A DNA stretch of 59,971 nucleotides from Streptomyces xylophagus (lineage in GTDB: Bacteria; Actinomycetota; Actinomycetes; Streptomycetales; Streptomycetaceae), in contig NZ_JNWO01000038.1 in assembly GCF_000716435.1 (NCBI RefSeq), positions 1 through 59,971 on the forward strand. The letters are read 5' to 3'. This document shows positions 6,977 to 15,261 of the stretch, piece after piece; positions within the stretch are counted from its first letter, which is position 1, and the number at the start of each line of letters is the position of its first letter. Made by a program: the position numbers and the translations under genes. Below the pieces are notes generated by a model, which was given only the letters and a program-made list of their open reading frames with translations, was not told where the DNA came from and did no database searches.

Positions 6977-8505
6977 TGGCTACGAGGCGTGCTTTTTTAG
7001 GGCGGGTTCTGGGAGCGGCCGCAGTGGCCACCACAGGACTGGTCGCCTGTGAATCGGGTTCAGCAGGAGGAAGCGGTGGCGGTGGGCACATGAAAAGCGC
7101 CACGGCGATCACCAAGGTCTACGGGGAGGGCCAGAAATTCATCGCGGTCGCCGTCGAGTACGACACCGAGATCGACACGTCCGCACTCTCGCCGTCGTCC
7201 TTCAAGGTCGAGGGCCGCACGGTCGCGAGGGTCTACGCCAACACCGCCGCGGCGACGGCCGATCAGGGCACCAACGGGACGTACGTCATCGTCGAGTTGT
7301 CCCCCGACGACGACAGCGCGCTGCTGTGGGGGATCTCCGGCCCGTACGGGAACGGGGGCGGGGGTGGAAACGGGGGCGGGAATGCCTCCGCCAAGCCTTC
7401 GGCGTCCCAGCCCCAGCCCCAGCCCCAGCCCCAGTCCAAGTCCTCGTCCTCGTCCTCGGCCGCTCAGCCGACGCAGTCGTCCGGTACCCCCGGCGTCGTC
7501 CCCGGCCCCACCCTCGGTGCGACAGGCGGCGCGGCCAACATCAAGAAGGCGCAGGCGACCGTCATCCAGACGGGCACCGTCACGACCACCGGCGGTTCCA
7601 CCTACGCGGCCGACAGCGCCGCCAAGGTCACCACCAGCCGTACCGTGAACCCCGTCGTGGACGACTTCAAGCAGTTCACGTTCCAGGACCCGAAGACCGG
7701 CAAGTCCCTGCCCTACAACCTCTACATCCCCAAGGGCTACGACAAGGACGACAAGGACGACAAGAGCGGCAAGAGCGGCACCGCCAAGTCGTACCCGCTC
7801 GTGCTCTTCATGCATGATGCGAGCGTGGTCAGCACCACGGTGAAGGCGACCCTTGTGCAGGGGCTCGGTGCCGTGTGCTGGGCGGGCCCGGAGGACCAGG
7901 CCGTGCGCGAGGCGTTCGTGCTGGCGCCGCAGTACCCGTCCGTGGTCGTCAGCGACGACTACAAGCCGACGGCGTACTTCGACGCGACGGCCAACCTGGT
8001 CGAGGAGTTGACGAGCCGGTACCGCATCGACGCGGACCGGCTGTACTCCACCGGCCAGTCCATGGGCGCGATGATGACTCTCGGCCTGAACATCAAGTAC
8101 CCGGATCTCTTCGCGGCCTCGTTCGTGGTCGCCGGCCAGTGGCCCGCCGCCCAGGCCGCTCCCCTCGCGAAGAAGAACCTGTGGATCACCGTCTCCGAGG
8201 GCGACACCAAGGCCTACCCCGGCGAGAACGCCATCACGAAGGTCATCGAGCAGGCCGGCACGAAGGTCGCCCGCGCGACCTGGAACGGCAGGTCCACCGC
8301 CGCCCAATTCGCGACGGATGTCGAGGAGTTGGAGGCCAAGGGGACGACGGTCAACTACTCGGCCTTCCTGAAGGGGACGACCCTCACCGCGACCCAGGCC
8401 GCGCAGAACCCCAACGCCCTTGAGCACAACTCCACTTGGCCGATCGCCTACACGATCGAGGACATCCGGGAGTGGATCTTCAAGCAGCGGCGGGTCAAGC
8501 GGTGA
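6976..8505 (+). CDS. Tat-type lipoprotein esterase/depolymerase-like hydrolase (TTA codon)
   Basis: A 509-residue protein starting MATRRAFLGR, with a twin-arginine motif and lipobox LVAC near residue 25, so probably Tat-exported and lipid-anchored. After about 100 residues of a domain with no clear family (VYGEGQKFIAVAVEYDTEIDTSALSP) comes a Gly/Gln-Pro/Ser linker (about 130-165). Next is an alpha/beta hydrolase with nucleophile motif GQSMGAMM, similar to polyhydroxybutyrate depolymerase/acyl esterase families. The tail EHNSTWPIAY supplies a likely catalytic His. Leu8 is encoded by TTA (6997-6999), so translation should depend on the bldA leucyl tRNA. ATG 6967 is an in-frame alternative within the octamer repeat. 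The gene end overlaps the convergent neighbour by 11 bp. Confidence 0.72.
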   Translation: MATRRAFLGRVLGAAAVATTGLVACESGSAGGSGGGGHMKSATAITKVYGEGQKFIAVAVEYDTEIDTSALSPSSFKVEGRTVARVYANTAAATADQGTNGTYVIVELSPDDDSALLWGISGPYGNGGGGGNGGGNASAKPSASQPQPQPQPQSKSSSSSSAAQPTQSSGTPGVVPGPTLGATGGAANIKKAQATVIQTGTVTTTGGSTYAADSAAKVTTSRTVNPVVDDFKQFTFQDPKTGKSLPYNLYIPKGYDKDDKDDKSGKSGTAKSYPLVLFMHDASVVSTTVKATLVQGLGAVCWAGPEDQAVREAFVLAPQYPSVVVSDDYKPTAYFDATANLVEELTSRYRIDADRLYSTGQSMGAMMTLGLNIKYPDLFAASFVVAGQWPAAQAAPLAKKNLWITVSEGDTKAYPGENAITKVIEQAGTKVARATWNGRSTAAQFATDVEELEAKGTTVNYSAFLKGTTLTATQAAQNPNALEHNSTWPIAYTIEDIREWIFKQRRVKR

Positions 8506-9763
8506 GGCGTTTCTCCAGCAGCGTCACCGAGTAGGGGCTCCCCAACCCGCCGTCCTTCGCCCGCTGTTCGCCCACGACCGTGTAGCCCGCCGACTCGTAG
8601 TAGGCGCGCAGGCGGGGGTTGGAGGCCAGACAGTCCAGGCGGGCGAAGGTGCGGCCCGAGGCCGCGATACGGGACTCCGCCTGTGCGAGGAGTCGGCGTC
8701 CCGTGCCCGGCGGTGCCGTGTGCGGGGTCGTCATCAGGCGGTGGACGTAGCCCGCGTCGGGCGGGCGCGGGCCCCACGCCTCCAGGTCGTGCCACCAGAG
8801 TTCGCAGGCACCGGCCGGCGAACCGTCGGCGTACGCCAGCCAGACCTCGCCCTCCGCGACACGTCTGCGGAAGTGGGCCTCGCCCTTCTCGCCCGGCTTC
8901 CACTGGTCGATGCCCCGGGCCAGTTGCCACAGGGCCGCCGTGTCCCGCAGGCGGACAAGCAGGGCGGCGTCCGCGGCAGAGGCCTTGCGGTACGTCAACT
9001 CGGGCCAGGTGGTGGGCTGTTGCTCGAGCAGGCCGCGGCGCAGGGTGGTGGAGAGGGCTGCGGTGTCCAGGGACAGGGCCTTGGTGACGTACCCGTCGAT
9101 CGAGCCGTAGCGGCTCGTCAGTGCTGCGAGGAAGAGCCGCATCACCGCCTCCGGTGCGTGGCCCCAGGCCGGCCAGGTCGGGGCGCGGCCGTCGTGGCGG
9201 CTCCGCCATGCCGACAGGAGGGCGGGGGTGGCCAGTTCGGTGAGGGTGAAGTCCTCGATGATCGTCGGTTCGGGGACGCCCAGCAGGCCGAGGACCAGCG
9301 CGGCCAGCAGGCCCGTGCGGTCCTTGCCCGACGCGCAGTGGAAGACGAGGGGCGTGTTCTGCTCGGCTGCCGCCGCCACCACGCGCAGCGCCTGCCCGAT
9401 CTCCTCCGTGCCGTCCTCGGCCACCTCCGCGAACCGCTCCGCCAGGTACGGTCCCGGGTCGATGTCCGGGGTCAGGGACGTCTGGCTGTACGGCCGGTGC
9501 TCGATGCTCAGGTTGTGGTACGTGAACGACGCGTGCTCGGGGACGCGGCCTCTGCGCTCGATCTCCCAGGGGTAGCGGAGGTCGATCACCGTGCCGATGC
9601 CGAGGGAGAGGAAGCGCCTCCAGTCGGGGGTGCCCTCGGTCAACTCGCCCAGGGAGTCGGCGCGGTAGAGGAGCCCGGGGCGGACCCGGCGGCCGTCAGG
9701 GGTCGGATAGCCGCCCAGGTCACGGAAGTTGGGCAGGTTCTGGAACGGTATGTGTCTGTCCAC
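8495..9763 (-). CDS. Tyrosine-phosphatase / GNAT acetyltransferase fusion
   Basis: A 422-residue two-domain protein. The N-terminal part (about 1-240) is a Y_phosphatase3-type protein tyrosine phosphatase: LPNFRDLGGYPT opening, and the P-loop HCASGKDRTG with Cys143 and Arg149. The C-terminal part (about 260-420) is a GNAT N-acyltransferase with the acetyl-CoA loop PPGTGRRLLAQAES and a later LRAYYESAGY segment. Each domain normally occurs alone; I see no frameshift or internal stop between them. GTG 9763 has AAAGGG upstream. Cytoplasmic, with no signal or membrane segment. Substrates are unknown; the fusion suggests linked reversal of phosphorylation and acylation, which is inference. Confidence 0.85.
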   Translation of the reverse strand: MDRHIPFQNLPNFRDLGGYPTPDGRRVRPGLLYRADSLGELTEGTPDWRRFLSLGIGTVIDLRYPWEIERRGRVPEHASFTYHNLSIEHRPYSQTSLTPDIDPGPYLAERFAEVAEDGTEEIGQALRVVAAAAEQNTPLVFHCASGKDRTGLLAALVLGLLGVPEPTIIEDFTLTELATPALLSAWRSRHDGRAPTWPAWGHAPEAVMRLFLAALTSRYGSIDGYVTKALSLDTAALSTTLRRGLLEQQPTTWPELTYRKASAADAALLVRLRDTAALWQLARGIDQWKPGEKGEAHFRRRVAEGEVWLAYADGSPAGACELWWHDLEAWGPRPPDAGYVHRLMTTPHTAPPGTGRRLLAQAESRIAASGRTFARLDCLASNPRLRAYYESAGYTVVGEQRAKDGGLGSPYSVTLLEKRLTA

Positions 9764-9785
9764 GGAGCCCTTTTGCTTGGTCGGC

Positions 9786-9971
9786 CTACTTGTTCGGCGC
9801 GTGCGTCACCGCGTAGATCATCACGAACGCGACGATGTGGATGCCGAAGAGGAAGTAGCCGAGGAAGTACCAGACTTTGCGCTCGTTCCTGGTCTCCTCG
9901 GCCAACCGGCGCTTGTCCATGGCCTCTTGGGAGTTGTCGGGGCGGCCCGGGTGCTCCTCTTCGTCGGGCAT
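9786..9971 (-). CDS. Small DUF6126-like membrane protein
   Basis: A 61-residue protein: an acidic N-terminus (MPDEEEHPGRPDN), a charged helix (DKRRLAEETRNERK) and one membrane segment (VWYFLGYFLFGIHIVAFVMI). This matches the small DUF6126 proteins of Streptomyces. ATG 9971 overlaps the stop codon of the upstream SDR gene as TGATG, so the two are translationally coupled. GGGAG lies 5 nt before. Function unknown. Confidence 0.75.
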   Translation of the reverse strand: MPDEEEHPGRPDNSQEAMDKRRLAEETRNERKVWYFLGYFLFGIHIVAFVMIYAVTHAPNK

Positions 9972-10747
9972 CACAGCTCCCGGTGGACCTTGGTGTTCGA
10001 GGCCTGGGCTCGGGGGCGGACGACGAGGAGGTCGATGTTGACGTGGCTGGGGCGGGTGACCGCCCAGGTGATGGTGTCGGCGACGTCGTCTGCGGTGAGG
10101 GGTTCGGCGACGCCCGCGTAGACCTTCGCCGCCTTCTCGGCGTCGCCGCCGAAGCGGGTCAGCGCGAACTCGTCGGTCTTGACCATGCCGGGCGCGACCT
10201 CGATGACCCGCACCGGGGTGCCGACGATCTCCAGGCGCAGCGTCTCGGCGAGGACGTGGGCGCCGTGCTTGGCGGCGACATAGCCCGCGCCGCCCTCGTA
10301 CGTGCCGTGGCCGGCCGTGGAGGAGACGACCACGACCGTGCCGTCGCCGCTCGCGGTGAGGGCGGGGAGGAGGGCCTGGGTGATGTTCAGGGTGCCGAGG
10401 ACGTTCGTCTCGTACATCGTGCGCCAGTCGGCGGGGTCGCCGGTCGCGACGGGGTCGGCGCCGAGTGCGCCGCCCGCGTTGTTGACCAGGACGCCGATCG
10501 TCTTGAAGGCGGTCGCGAACTCGTCGACGGCAGCGCGGTCGGTGATGTCCAGGGCGTACGCCGTGGCCTGGCCGCCGTTCGTGTTGATCTCCTCGGCGAG
10601 CGCCTCGATGCGGTCCTTGCGGCGGGCGGTGAGGACGACGCGGTAACCGGCCGAGGCGAGCTGCCGGGCGGTGGCGGCGCCGATTCCGCCGCTGGCCCCG
10701 GTGACGACCGCGATACGGGAGGCGGCGGACGGTGCGGCGGTGGCCAT
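9971..10747 (-). CDS. SDR family NADP-dependent oxidoreductase
   Basis: A 258-residue classical short-chain dehydrogenase/reductase. It has the cofactor loop TGASGGIG, the NNAGG motif, Ser in VVVVSST and the YxxxK pair in YVAAK, so all catalytic residues are present. An Arg pair after strand 2 (LTARRKD) favours NADP(H). Closest general type is YdfG-like hydroxy-acid/aldehyde reductase. Followed without a gap by the small DUF6126 gene, which probably shares its mRNA. Substrate not inferable. Confidence 0.9.
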   Translation of the reverse strand: MATAAPSAASRIAVVTGASGGIGAATARQLASAGYRVVLTARRKDRIEALAEEINTNGGQATAYALDITDRAAVDEFATAFKTIGVLVNNAGGALGADPVATGDPADWRTMYETNVLGTLNITQALLPALTASGDGTVVVVSSTAGHGTYEGGAGYVAAKHGAHVLAETLRLEIVGTPVRVIEVAPGMVKTDEFALTRFGGDAEKAAKVYAGVAEPLTADDVADTITWAVTRPSHVNIDLLVVRPRAQASNTKVHREL

Positions 10748-10810
10748 GGGGCTGCTCCTCGGGAGGGATCAACGGGTTCGTGCGGGCGACTCCGTCCAGG
10801 ATAGGGGGGC

Positions 10811-11146
10811 TCAGTTTCCGCGCGGCGCCCACATGATCACGGCCATGCCGGCCAGGCAGATCAGGGCGCCGGTGAGGTCCCAGCGGTCGGGCCGGTAGCC
10901 GTCCGCGACCGCGCCCCAGGCCAGTGACCCGGCGACGAAGATCCCGCCGTACGCCGCGAGGATGCGGCCGAAGTGGGCGTCGGGCTGGAAGGTGGCGACG
11001 AAGCCGTACGCGCCGAGGGCCATGACCCCGCCGACGGCCCACAGCCAGCCGCGGTGTTCGCGCACCCCCTGCCAGACCAGCCAGGCGCCGCCGATCTCGA
11101 AGACGGCGGCGACGACGAAGAGGGCTGCGGAGCGGAGGACGAGCAT
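10811..11146 (-). CDS. YnfA/UPF0060 family membrane protein
   Basis: A 111-residue protein with four predicted membrane helices, matching the UPF0060 (YnfA) length of about 108-112. Signature stretches are [24 protein letters not shown] and [19 protein letters not shown]. The family belongs to the small-multidrug-resistance/DMT superfamily; export of cationic compounds is reported for some members. ATG 11146 was chosen from the family's usual N-terminus; GTG 11155 is an alternative. Confidence 0.85.
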   Translation of the reverse strand: MLVLRSAALFVVAAVFEIGGAWLVWQGVREHRGWLWAVGGVMALGAYGFVATFQPDAHFGRILAAYGGIFVAGSLAWGAVADGYRPDRWDLTGALICLAGMAVIMWAPRGN

Positions 11147-11288
11147 GGCCGCCACCCAATCACGCGGGGTGTCGCCCGCACGCGGGGTGTCACCTGATGG
11201 ACGGCGCCTGTCGGGCGCTCCGCGTGGGATACATCCGTACGACCGCAGCGGCGGTCGGTGGACGGGCGTACTGAGGAGTGGATGACAC

Positions 11289-11765
11289 GTGGACGGCATG
11301 CGGGTACTACGGGTACTACGGGTCGGCGCTGTGGCGGGTGCCGCGCTCGCGGTGATGGGCGCGGCCCCCGGTGTGCCGGGCCCGGAGGCGGATCTCGCCT
11401 ATCACGGCTCCGCCGCCATGACCGCCGGCCGGTTCGACGTGCGGTTCACCCCGCGCAACCACGGACCGTCCGCGGTCCCCGACGCGACCGTACGGCTGCG
11501 CTGGTCGAAGCCGCTCGCGGATCGGCAGACGCTGCCGGAGGGGTGTGCGCGGTCGGGGGACCGGGTGGTGGTCTGTCGGACGGGGGCTTTGGCCGCCGAC
11601 GAGGCGGGCGAGCGGATCGAGCTGCGGGTACGGCTGGCGGGCACGCCCTCCGAGGTGCTGCTGGAGCTGGACACGGTGTGGGGCGGCGGCGCCGTGGACG
11701 GGAACCGGGCCAACGACCAGCAGCGGGTGCTCGTCCTGGACACCAGTGACACCTACTACTTCTGA
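11289..11765 (+). CDS. Small secreted protein with Ig/CARDB-like sequence
   Basis: A 158-residue protein with a signal peptide (residues 1-30, cleavage near AAPGVPG). A beta-rich domain follows that contains [15 protein letters not shown] and ends near [18 protein letters not shown]. This pattern (an HGPS-x-A-x-DATV stretch and a two-Cys pair) resembles DUF11/CARDB-type beta-sandwich modules. GTG 11289 has GAGGAG upstream. Its last ~11 codons are repeated imperfectly just after the stop codon. Function unknown. Confidence 0.6.
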   Translation: MDGMRVLRVLRVGAVAGAALAVMGAAPGVPGPEADLAYHGSAAMTAGRFDVRFTPRNHGPSAVPDATVRLRWSKPLADRQTLPEGCARSGDRVVVCRTGALAADEAGERIELRVRLAGTPSEVLLELDTVWGGGAVDGNRANDQQRVLVLDTSDTYYF

Positions 11766-11802
11766 GCCCCGACACCGGTGACACGTAGTACTTCCGAGCC
11801 AC
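11739..11802 (+). repeat. 32-bp imperfect tandem repeat at a gene end
   Basis: Copy 1 (11739-11770) contains the last 8 codons and TGA of the upstream gene; copy 2 (11771-11802) repeats it with the stop changed (TGA to CGA) and a TAC changed to TAG. A third, degenerate partial copy follows. This is a local duplication of a coding 3' end. Confidence 0.7.
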
Positions 11803-11856
11803 ACCCGTAGTACCGCTGAGCCACGCCCGCGACCTCGTCGTACGATCTCGATCTCT

Positions 11857-11884
11857 GCACGGCACAGATCTCCGCACGGCACAG
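11857..11884. promoter_or_regulatory. Direct repeat upstream of MarR gene
   Basis: GCACGGCACAG occurs at 11857-11867 and 11874-11884, 17 bp apart, directly before the ribosome site of the MarR gene. It may be an operator, although MarR sites are usually inverted repeats. Confidence 0.35.
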
Positions 11885-11901
11885 GCGACGAGGGGTACGA
11901 C

Positions 11902-12381
11902 ATGTCCGGGAACGCGCGGGCGCGGCTGCTGGACGAGTTGTCCTCCGTCTCGCGCCGTTACATGGCGTCGTACGCCCTGTTCAACCAGGCCGTCGCCGAC
12001 CGCCTCGGGCTGCACCCCACCGATCTGCAGTGTCTGAACCTGCTCACGCTGGAGGCCGGGCCGGTGACCACGGGCCGGATCGCCGAGCTGACCGGGCTGA
12101 CGACCGGGTCGGCGACGCGCCTCGTGGACCGGCTGGAGCGGGCGGGTTACGTCGTCCGGGAGCGGGACGCGGAGGACCGGCGGCGGGTGCTGGTGGCGAC
12201 CGTGCCGGAGAAGATCACCGAGTTCGGGCGGATGTGGAACCGGCTCGGCGGTGGCTGGTTCGCGCTCTTCGACGACCTCGACGACTCCCAACTGGCCGTG
12301 ATCGTCGACCACATGAGGCGTACGACGGAGTTCAGCGCGCGGCAGATCGCGCGTCTGCGCGCGGGGGACGTGGACGTGTGA
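11902..12381 (+). CDS. MarR family transcriptional regulator
   Basis: A 159-residue winged-helix regulator. The recognition region is TTGRIAELTGLTTGSATRLVDRLERAGYV, followed by the wing RERDAEDRRRVLVA, whose DRR is the hallmark of MarR proteins. Flanking helices form the dimer interface. ATG 11902 is preceded by GAGGGGT. Its 3' end overlaps the convergent HxlR gene by 50 bp. No clear target neighbour: the upstream gene is a secreted protein of unknown function. Confidence 0.88.
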   Translation: MSGNARARLLDELSSVSRRYMASYALFNQAVADRLGLHPTDLQCLNLLTLEAGPVTTGRIAELTGLTTGSATRLVDRLERAGYVVRERDAEDRRRVLVATVPEKITEFGRMWNRLGGGWFALFDDLDDSQLAVIVDHMRRTTEFSARQIARLRAGDVDV

Positions 12382-12787
12382 CCGGCTCCTGGCCGTCCCC
12401 GTCGTAGCGGTCGCGTGCCTCGTGCACTTCCTCGATGTGGGTCTCCGCCCAGTCCTTCACGGCGAGCAGCAGCATGCTCAGACTGCTGCCGAGCGGGGTG
12501 AGTTCGTAGTCGACGCGGACCGGCACGGACGGGGTGACCGTGCGGGAGAGGATGCCGTCGCGTTCCAGTGAACGGAGCGTCTGCGTCAGCATCTTGGGGC
12601 TGACGCCGGCGATCTTGCGGGCGAGGTCGCTGTAGCGCATCGGGCCGGGGGCCAGGGCCGCGACGACCAGGCTGACCCACTTGTCGCTGATGCGGTCGAG
12701 GAGCTGGTTGGTGGGGCAGCTGCGGATGAACGCGTCGTACTCGACACGCGCCTGTTCGCGCCGCTGGGCCGCCGTCATGGTCGCCAT
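12332..12787 (-). CDS. HxlR family transcriptional regulator
   Basis: A 151-residue HxlR winged-helix protein: CPTNQLLDRISDKWVSLVV opening with the conserved Cys, then MRYSDLARKIAGVSPKMLTQTLRSLERDG and the wing VDYELTPLG. HxlR regulators often respond to aldehydes, quinones or thiol stress, with the N-terminal Cys as sensor. It is divergent from a quinone-oxidoreductase-like gene with a matching inverted repeat between them, a classic regulator-target arrangement. The C-terminus is a basic tail overlapping the MarR gene end. Confidence 0.9.
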   Translation of the reverse strand: MATMTAAQRREQARVEYDAFIRSCPTNQLLDRISDKWVSLVVAALAPGPMRYSDLARKIAGVSPKMLTQTLRSLERDGILSRTVTPSVPVRVDYELTPLGSSLSMLLLAVKDWAETHIEEVHEARDRYDGDGQEPVTRPRPPRADARSAAR

Positions 12788-12838
12788 GGGTCGTGGCCTC
12801 CGCTCTCTCCGGGTCGCTTCCGGTCACTTGCGGGGTAG

Positions 12839-12860
12839 GTAGGCACCTTCAGGTAACTAC
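12839..12860. promoter_or_regulatory. Candidate HxlR operator
   Basis: GTAGGCACCT (12839-12848) and AGGTAACTAC (12851-12860) form an inverted repeat with outer GTAG/CTAC and inner ACCT/AGGT arms matching exactly and 2 mismatched positions in each arm. It lies between the divergent HxlR and oxidoreductase genes. HxlR sites commonly have GTA...TAC ends. Confidence 0.6.
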
Positions 12861-12945
12861 TTCCCCGTGGATAGTAGCTCTTCCTAGGGTTGCCGACAGC
12901 TGAGGAGACACCGAGGCGAACACCCCATACGAGGAGCTGTCAGGC

Positions 12946-13836
12946 ATGCGTGCAGCAGTGGTGACGACGTTCGGCGGGCCCGAGTCGGTTCGGGTCGTGG
13001 AGACGGAACTTCCCGAGCCGGGTGCCCGGCAGGTGCGGATCAAGGTGGCGGCGGCCGCGCTGAACCCGGTGGACGCCGGGGTGCGGGCCGGCGCGTTCGG
13101 CGGCGCGGGCAAGCAGCTCGGGTTCGGCTGGGACGTCGCCGGGACGGTGGACGCGACCGGCGTCGCCACCGCGTGGCAGGTCGGCGACGAGGTGATCGCC
13201 CTGGACCACGGCATGATCAAGCCGCTGGGCACGCACGCCGAGTACGTCGTCGTGGACACGGACGCGGTGGCGAAGGCACCGGAGGGCGTCGACGCGGCAC
13301 ACGCCACCACCCTCCCGCTGAACGCGCTGACCGCCGTACAGGCCCTGGATCTGCTGGAGTTGACGCCGGGGCAGTCGCTGCTGGTGACGGGGGCGGCGGG
13401 GGCCGTGGGCGGGTTCGCCGTCCAACTCGCCGCTCACCGCGGTGTGTTGGTGACCGGGCTCGCGCGTGCGGACGACGAGGAGTTCGTACGGGCCCTGGGG
13501 GCCGCCGAGTTCACGACCGACGGGGTGCCGGCGGGCAGCGTCGACGCGGTGCTGGACGCGGCGATTCTCGGGGAGCGGGCGCTGGAGTGGGTGCGGGACG
13601 GGGGTGTGTTCGCGGGGGTGATTCCGCAGGCCGCGCCGGCGTCGGTGCGCGGGGTGCGGACCGGGGCGGTGGAGGTGAGCGCGGACGGGGCGCGGCTCGC
13701 CGAACTGGTGCGGCTGGTGGAGGAGGGCGTACTGACGCTGCGGGTGGCGGAGACGTACGCCCTGGAGGACGCGGCCAAGGCGCACGCCCGGCTCGCGGAG
13801 GGCGGGGTGCGGGGGCGGCTGGTGCTGGTGCCCTGA
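12946..13836 (+). CDS. NADP-dependent quinone oxidoreductase-like (MDR family)
   Basis: A 296-residue zinc-independent medium-chain dehydrogenase/reductase of the quinone reductase type. It opens MRAAVVTTFGGPESVRVVE, has the NPVDAGVR substrate-domain motif, and the nucleotide loop LLVTGAAGAVGGFAVQLA. No structural zinc Cys cluster is present. Family members reduce quinones or enals with NADPH. ATG 12946 follows GAGGAGC. It is divergent from the HxlR regulator, whose operator-like repeat lies 86 bp upstream, and ends at a strong terminator. Confidence 0.88.
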   Translation: MRAAVVTTFGGPESVRVVETELPEPGARQVRIKVAAAALNPVDAGVRAGAFGGAGKQLGFGWDVAGTVDATGVATAWQVGDEVIALDHGMIKPLGTHAEYVVVDTDAVAKAPEGVDAAHATTLPLNALTAVQALDLLELTPGQSLLVTGAAGAVGGFAVQLAAHRGVLVTGLARADDEEFVRALGAAEFTTDGVPAGSVDAVLDAAILGERALEWVRDGGVFAGVIPQAAPASVRGVRTGAVEVSADGARLAELVRLVEEGVLTLRVAETYALEDAAKAHARLAEGGVRGRLVLVP

Positions 13837-13842
13837 GGGGCA

Positions 13843-13867
13843 CCGGGGATCGCCGGGCGATCCCCGG
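13843..13867 (+). terminator. Stem-loop terminator
   Basis: CCGGGGATCG (13843-13852) pairs perfectly with CGATCCCCGG (13858-13867) around a 5-nt loop, 6 bp after the oxidoreductase stop codon. Confidence 0.75.
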
Positions 13868-14033
13868 GCTGTCTCTCGACGGCCCCTGACCTGCCCTTAG
13901 GGGATGGCTCCACCTTTCATCTCCACCCGGATTTCCACCCGTGGGTCCGGGAGCTTTTCCGGCATCGGCGGCAGAGTCGCACTCAGGAAAACGCACGGCG
14001 GACGGACCGCCGGAAACCGAGGAGTGCGACGTC

Positions 14034-14582
14034 ATGACGGACATGGAGCAGGCACTGGCGATCAGCGGGGGCATCTTCGCGGTGATGATGCTGACGCAGT
14101 ACGGACGCCGGAAGTACGACCTGCACAAGGTGCTGATGCCGATCGGCACGGTGTCGGCGATCGGCTACTTCTATCTGAAGGGGGCGCCCACCCAGCACGT
14201 CGACGTGGTCGTCTACCTGGTGGGTGCCGCGATCGGACTGGCCTGCGGTGTCGTCGCCACCTTCACCACCGGCGTCGAGCGGGACCCGGGCTCGGGTCAC
14301 GTCCACACCCGGTGCGGAGCGGGGTTCGTGGCGATCTGGACGGCGGTGGTCGCCCTGCGCGTCGCCTTCATCTACCTCGCCGAGCACAACACCTGGTTCC
14401 GCGACCACCTCGGCACGTTCATGGCGGAGCACCAGATAGTGCAGGACGCCATCGCACCGTTCTTCGTCATCATGGCGCTGGCCATGGTCCTCACCCGGGT
14501 GTTCCTGCTGCTGGCCCGCGTGCGCTTCCTGGCACCGGCCGGGGCGGCCGTCACCCAGGGGTCTTCACCAGTCCGTGGATGA
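14034..14582 (+). CDS. DUF1453/CcdC-like membrane protein
   Basis: A 182-residue integral membrane protein with five predicted helices (starting ALAISGGIFAVMMLTQ, then VLMPIGTVSAIGYFYL, VVVYLVGAAIGLACGV, FVAIWTAVVALRVAFIYL and APFFVIMALAMVLTRV). The layout resembles DUF1453/CcdC proteins. ATG 14034 follows GAGGAG. The family has an uncertain link to cytochrome maturation in Bacillus; here it is convergent with, and overlaps by 32 bp, a two-component regulator. It may be unrelated to that pair. Confidence 0.6.
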   Translation: MTDMEQALAISGGIFAVMMLTQYGRRKYDLHKVLMPIGTVSAIGYFYLKGAPTQHVDVVVYLVGAAIGLACGVVATFTTGVERDPGSGHVHTRCGAGFVAIWTAVVALRVAFIYLAEHNTWFRDHLGTFMAEHQIVQDAIAPFFVIMALAMVLTRVFLLLARVRFLAPAGAAVTQGSSPVRG

Positions 14583-15261
14583 ACGCGTACTTCACGGCAT
14601 GCGCCCGGTCCCGCAGATGCGCCTTGGAGAAGAGGTTGTTGATATGCGTCTTCACCGTCGCCTCGCTCACCACCAGCCGCTCGGCGATCCCCCGGTTGGT
14701 GAGGCCCTCGCCGATCAGCGTGAGGACCTCGACCTCCCGGGGAGTGAGGTCCGGGGCGAGTCCCGTGCCCGGCCGCTCGACGGGGGTCCCGCCCCGCGCG
14801 GCGGCGGCGACGAGCCGGTCCCGTACGGCGGGGTCGAGCACGGACTGTCCGGCCGCCGCGGCCCGCACCGCGCGGGTGATGTCCTGCCGGCCGGACTCCT
14901 TGGTGAGGTAGCCGCGGGCGCCGGCGCCGAGCGCGGCGAGGATGTACTCCTCGTCGGCGAAGGTGGTGAGCACCACGACGGCGACCTGCGGGAAGCGCTC
15001 GGCGAGCAGCCGGGTGGCCTCCACCCCGTCCATCCGCGGCATGTTGAGATCCATCAGGATCACGTCGGGCGCGTACTCCTCGGCGGCCCGCACGGCTTCC
15101 TCGCCGTCCTTCGCCGTCGCCACGACCTCCACACCGGCCTGCAGATCCAGTACGGTCGCCAGCGCCTCACGGACCGCGGTCTGGTCGTCGGCGACGACGA
15201 CCCGCACCACGGCCTGCTGCCCGTCCTGCCCCCGCTCCTGCCCCTGTCGCTCCTCGCTCAT
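14551..15261 (-). CDS. NarL/LuxR family response regulator
   Basis: A 236-residue response regulator. The receiver domain (about 16-130) has the acidic DD pair in VVADDQ, phospho-acceptor Asp in VILMDLNMPRMDG, conserved Thr in VLTTF and Lys in YLTKES. The C-terminal LuxR HTH (about 170-230) has LTPREVEVLTLIGEGLTNRGIAERL and SEATVKTHINN. ATG 15261 overlaps the kinase stop as ATGA, so it is coupled to the upstream histidine kinase. Target genes are not obvious; the MFS exporter upstream on the same strand is one possibility. Confidence 0.92.
   Translation of the reverse strand: MSEERQGQERGQDGQQAVVRVVVADDQTAVREALATVLDLQAGVEVVATAKDGEEAVRAAEEYAPDVILMDLNMPRMDGVEATRLLAERFPQVAVVVLTTFADEEYILAALGAGARGYLTKESGRQDITRAVRAAAAGQSVLDPAVRDRLVAAAARGGTPVERPGTGLAPDLTPREVEVLTLIGEGLTNRGIAERLVVSEATVKTHINNLFSKAHLRDRAHAVKYAFIHGLVKTPG

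Noticed and set aside
7380..7470. Coding repeat of proline/glutamine as independent repeat element
   Set aside because: It is a linker of the lipoprotein esterase with short simple codon repeats, typical of Streptomyces secreted proteins.
8420..10804. Long forward open frame opposite the phosphatase-GNAT fusion, DUF6126 and SDR genes
   Set aside because: Opposite-strand genes have catalytic motifs and start signals; this frame has none.
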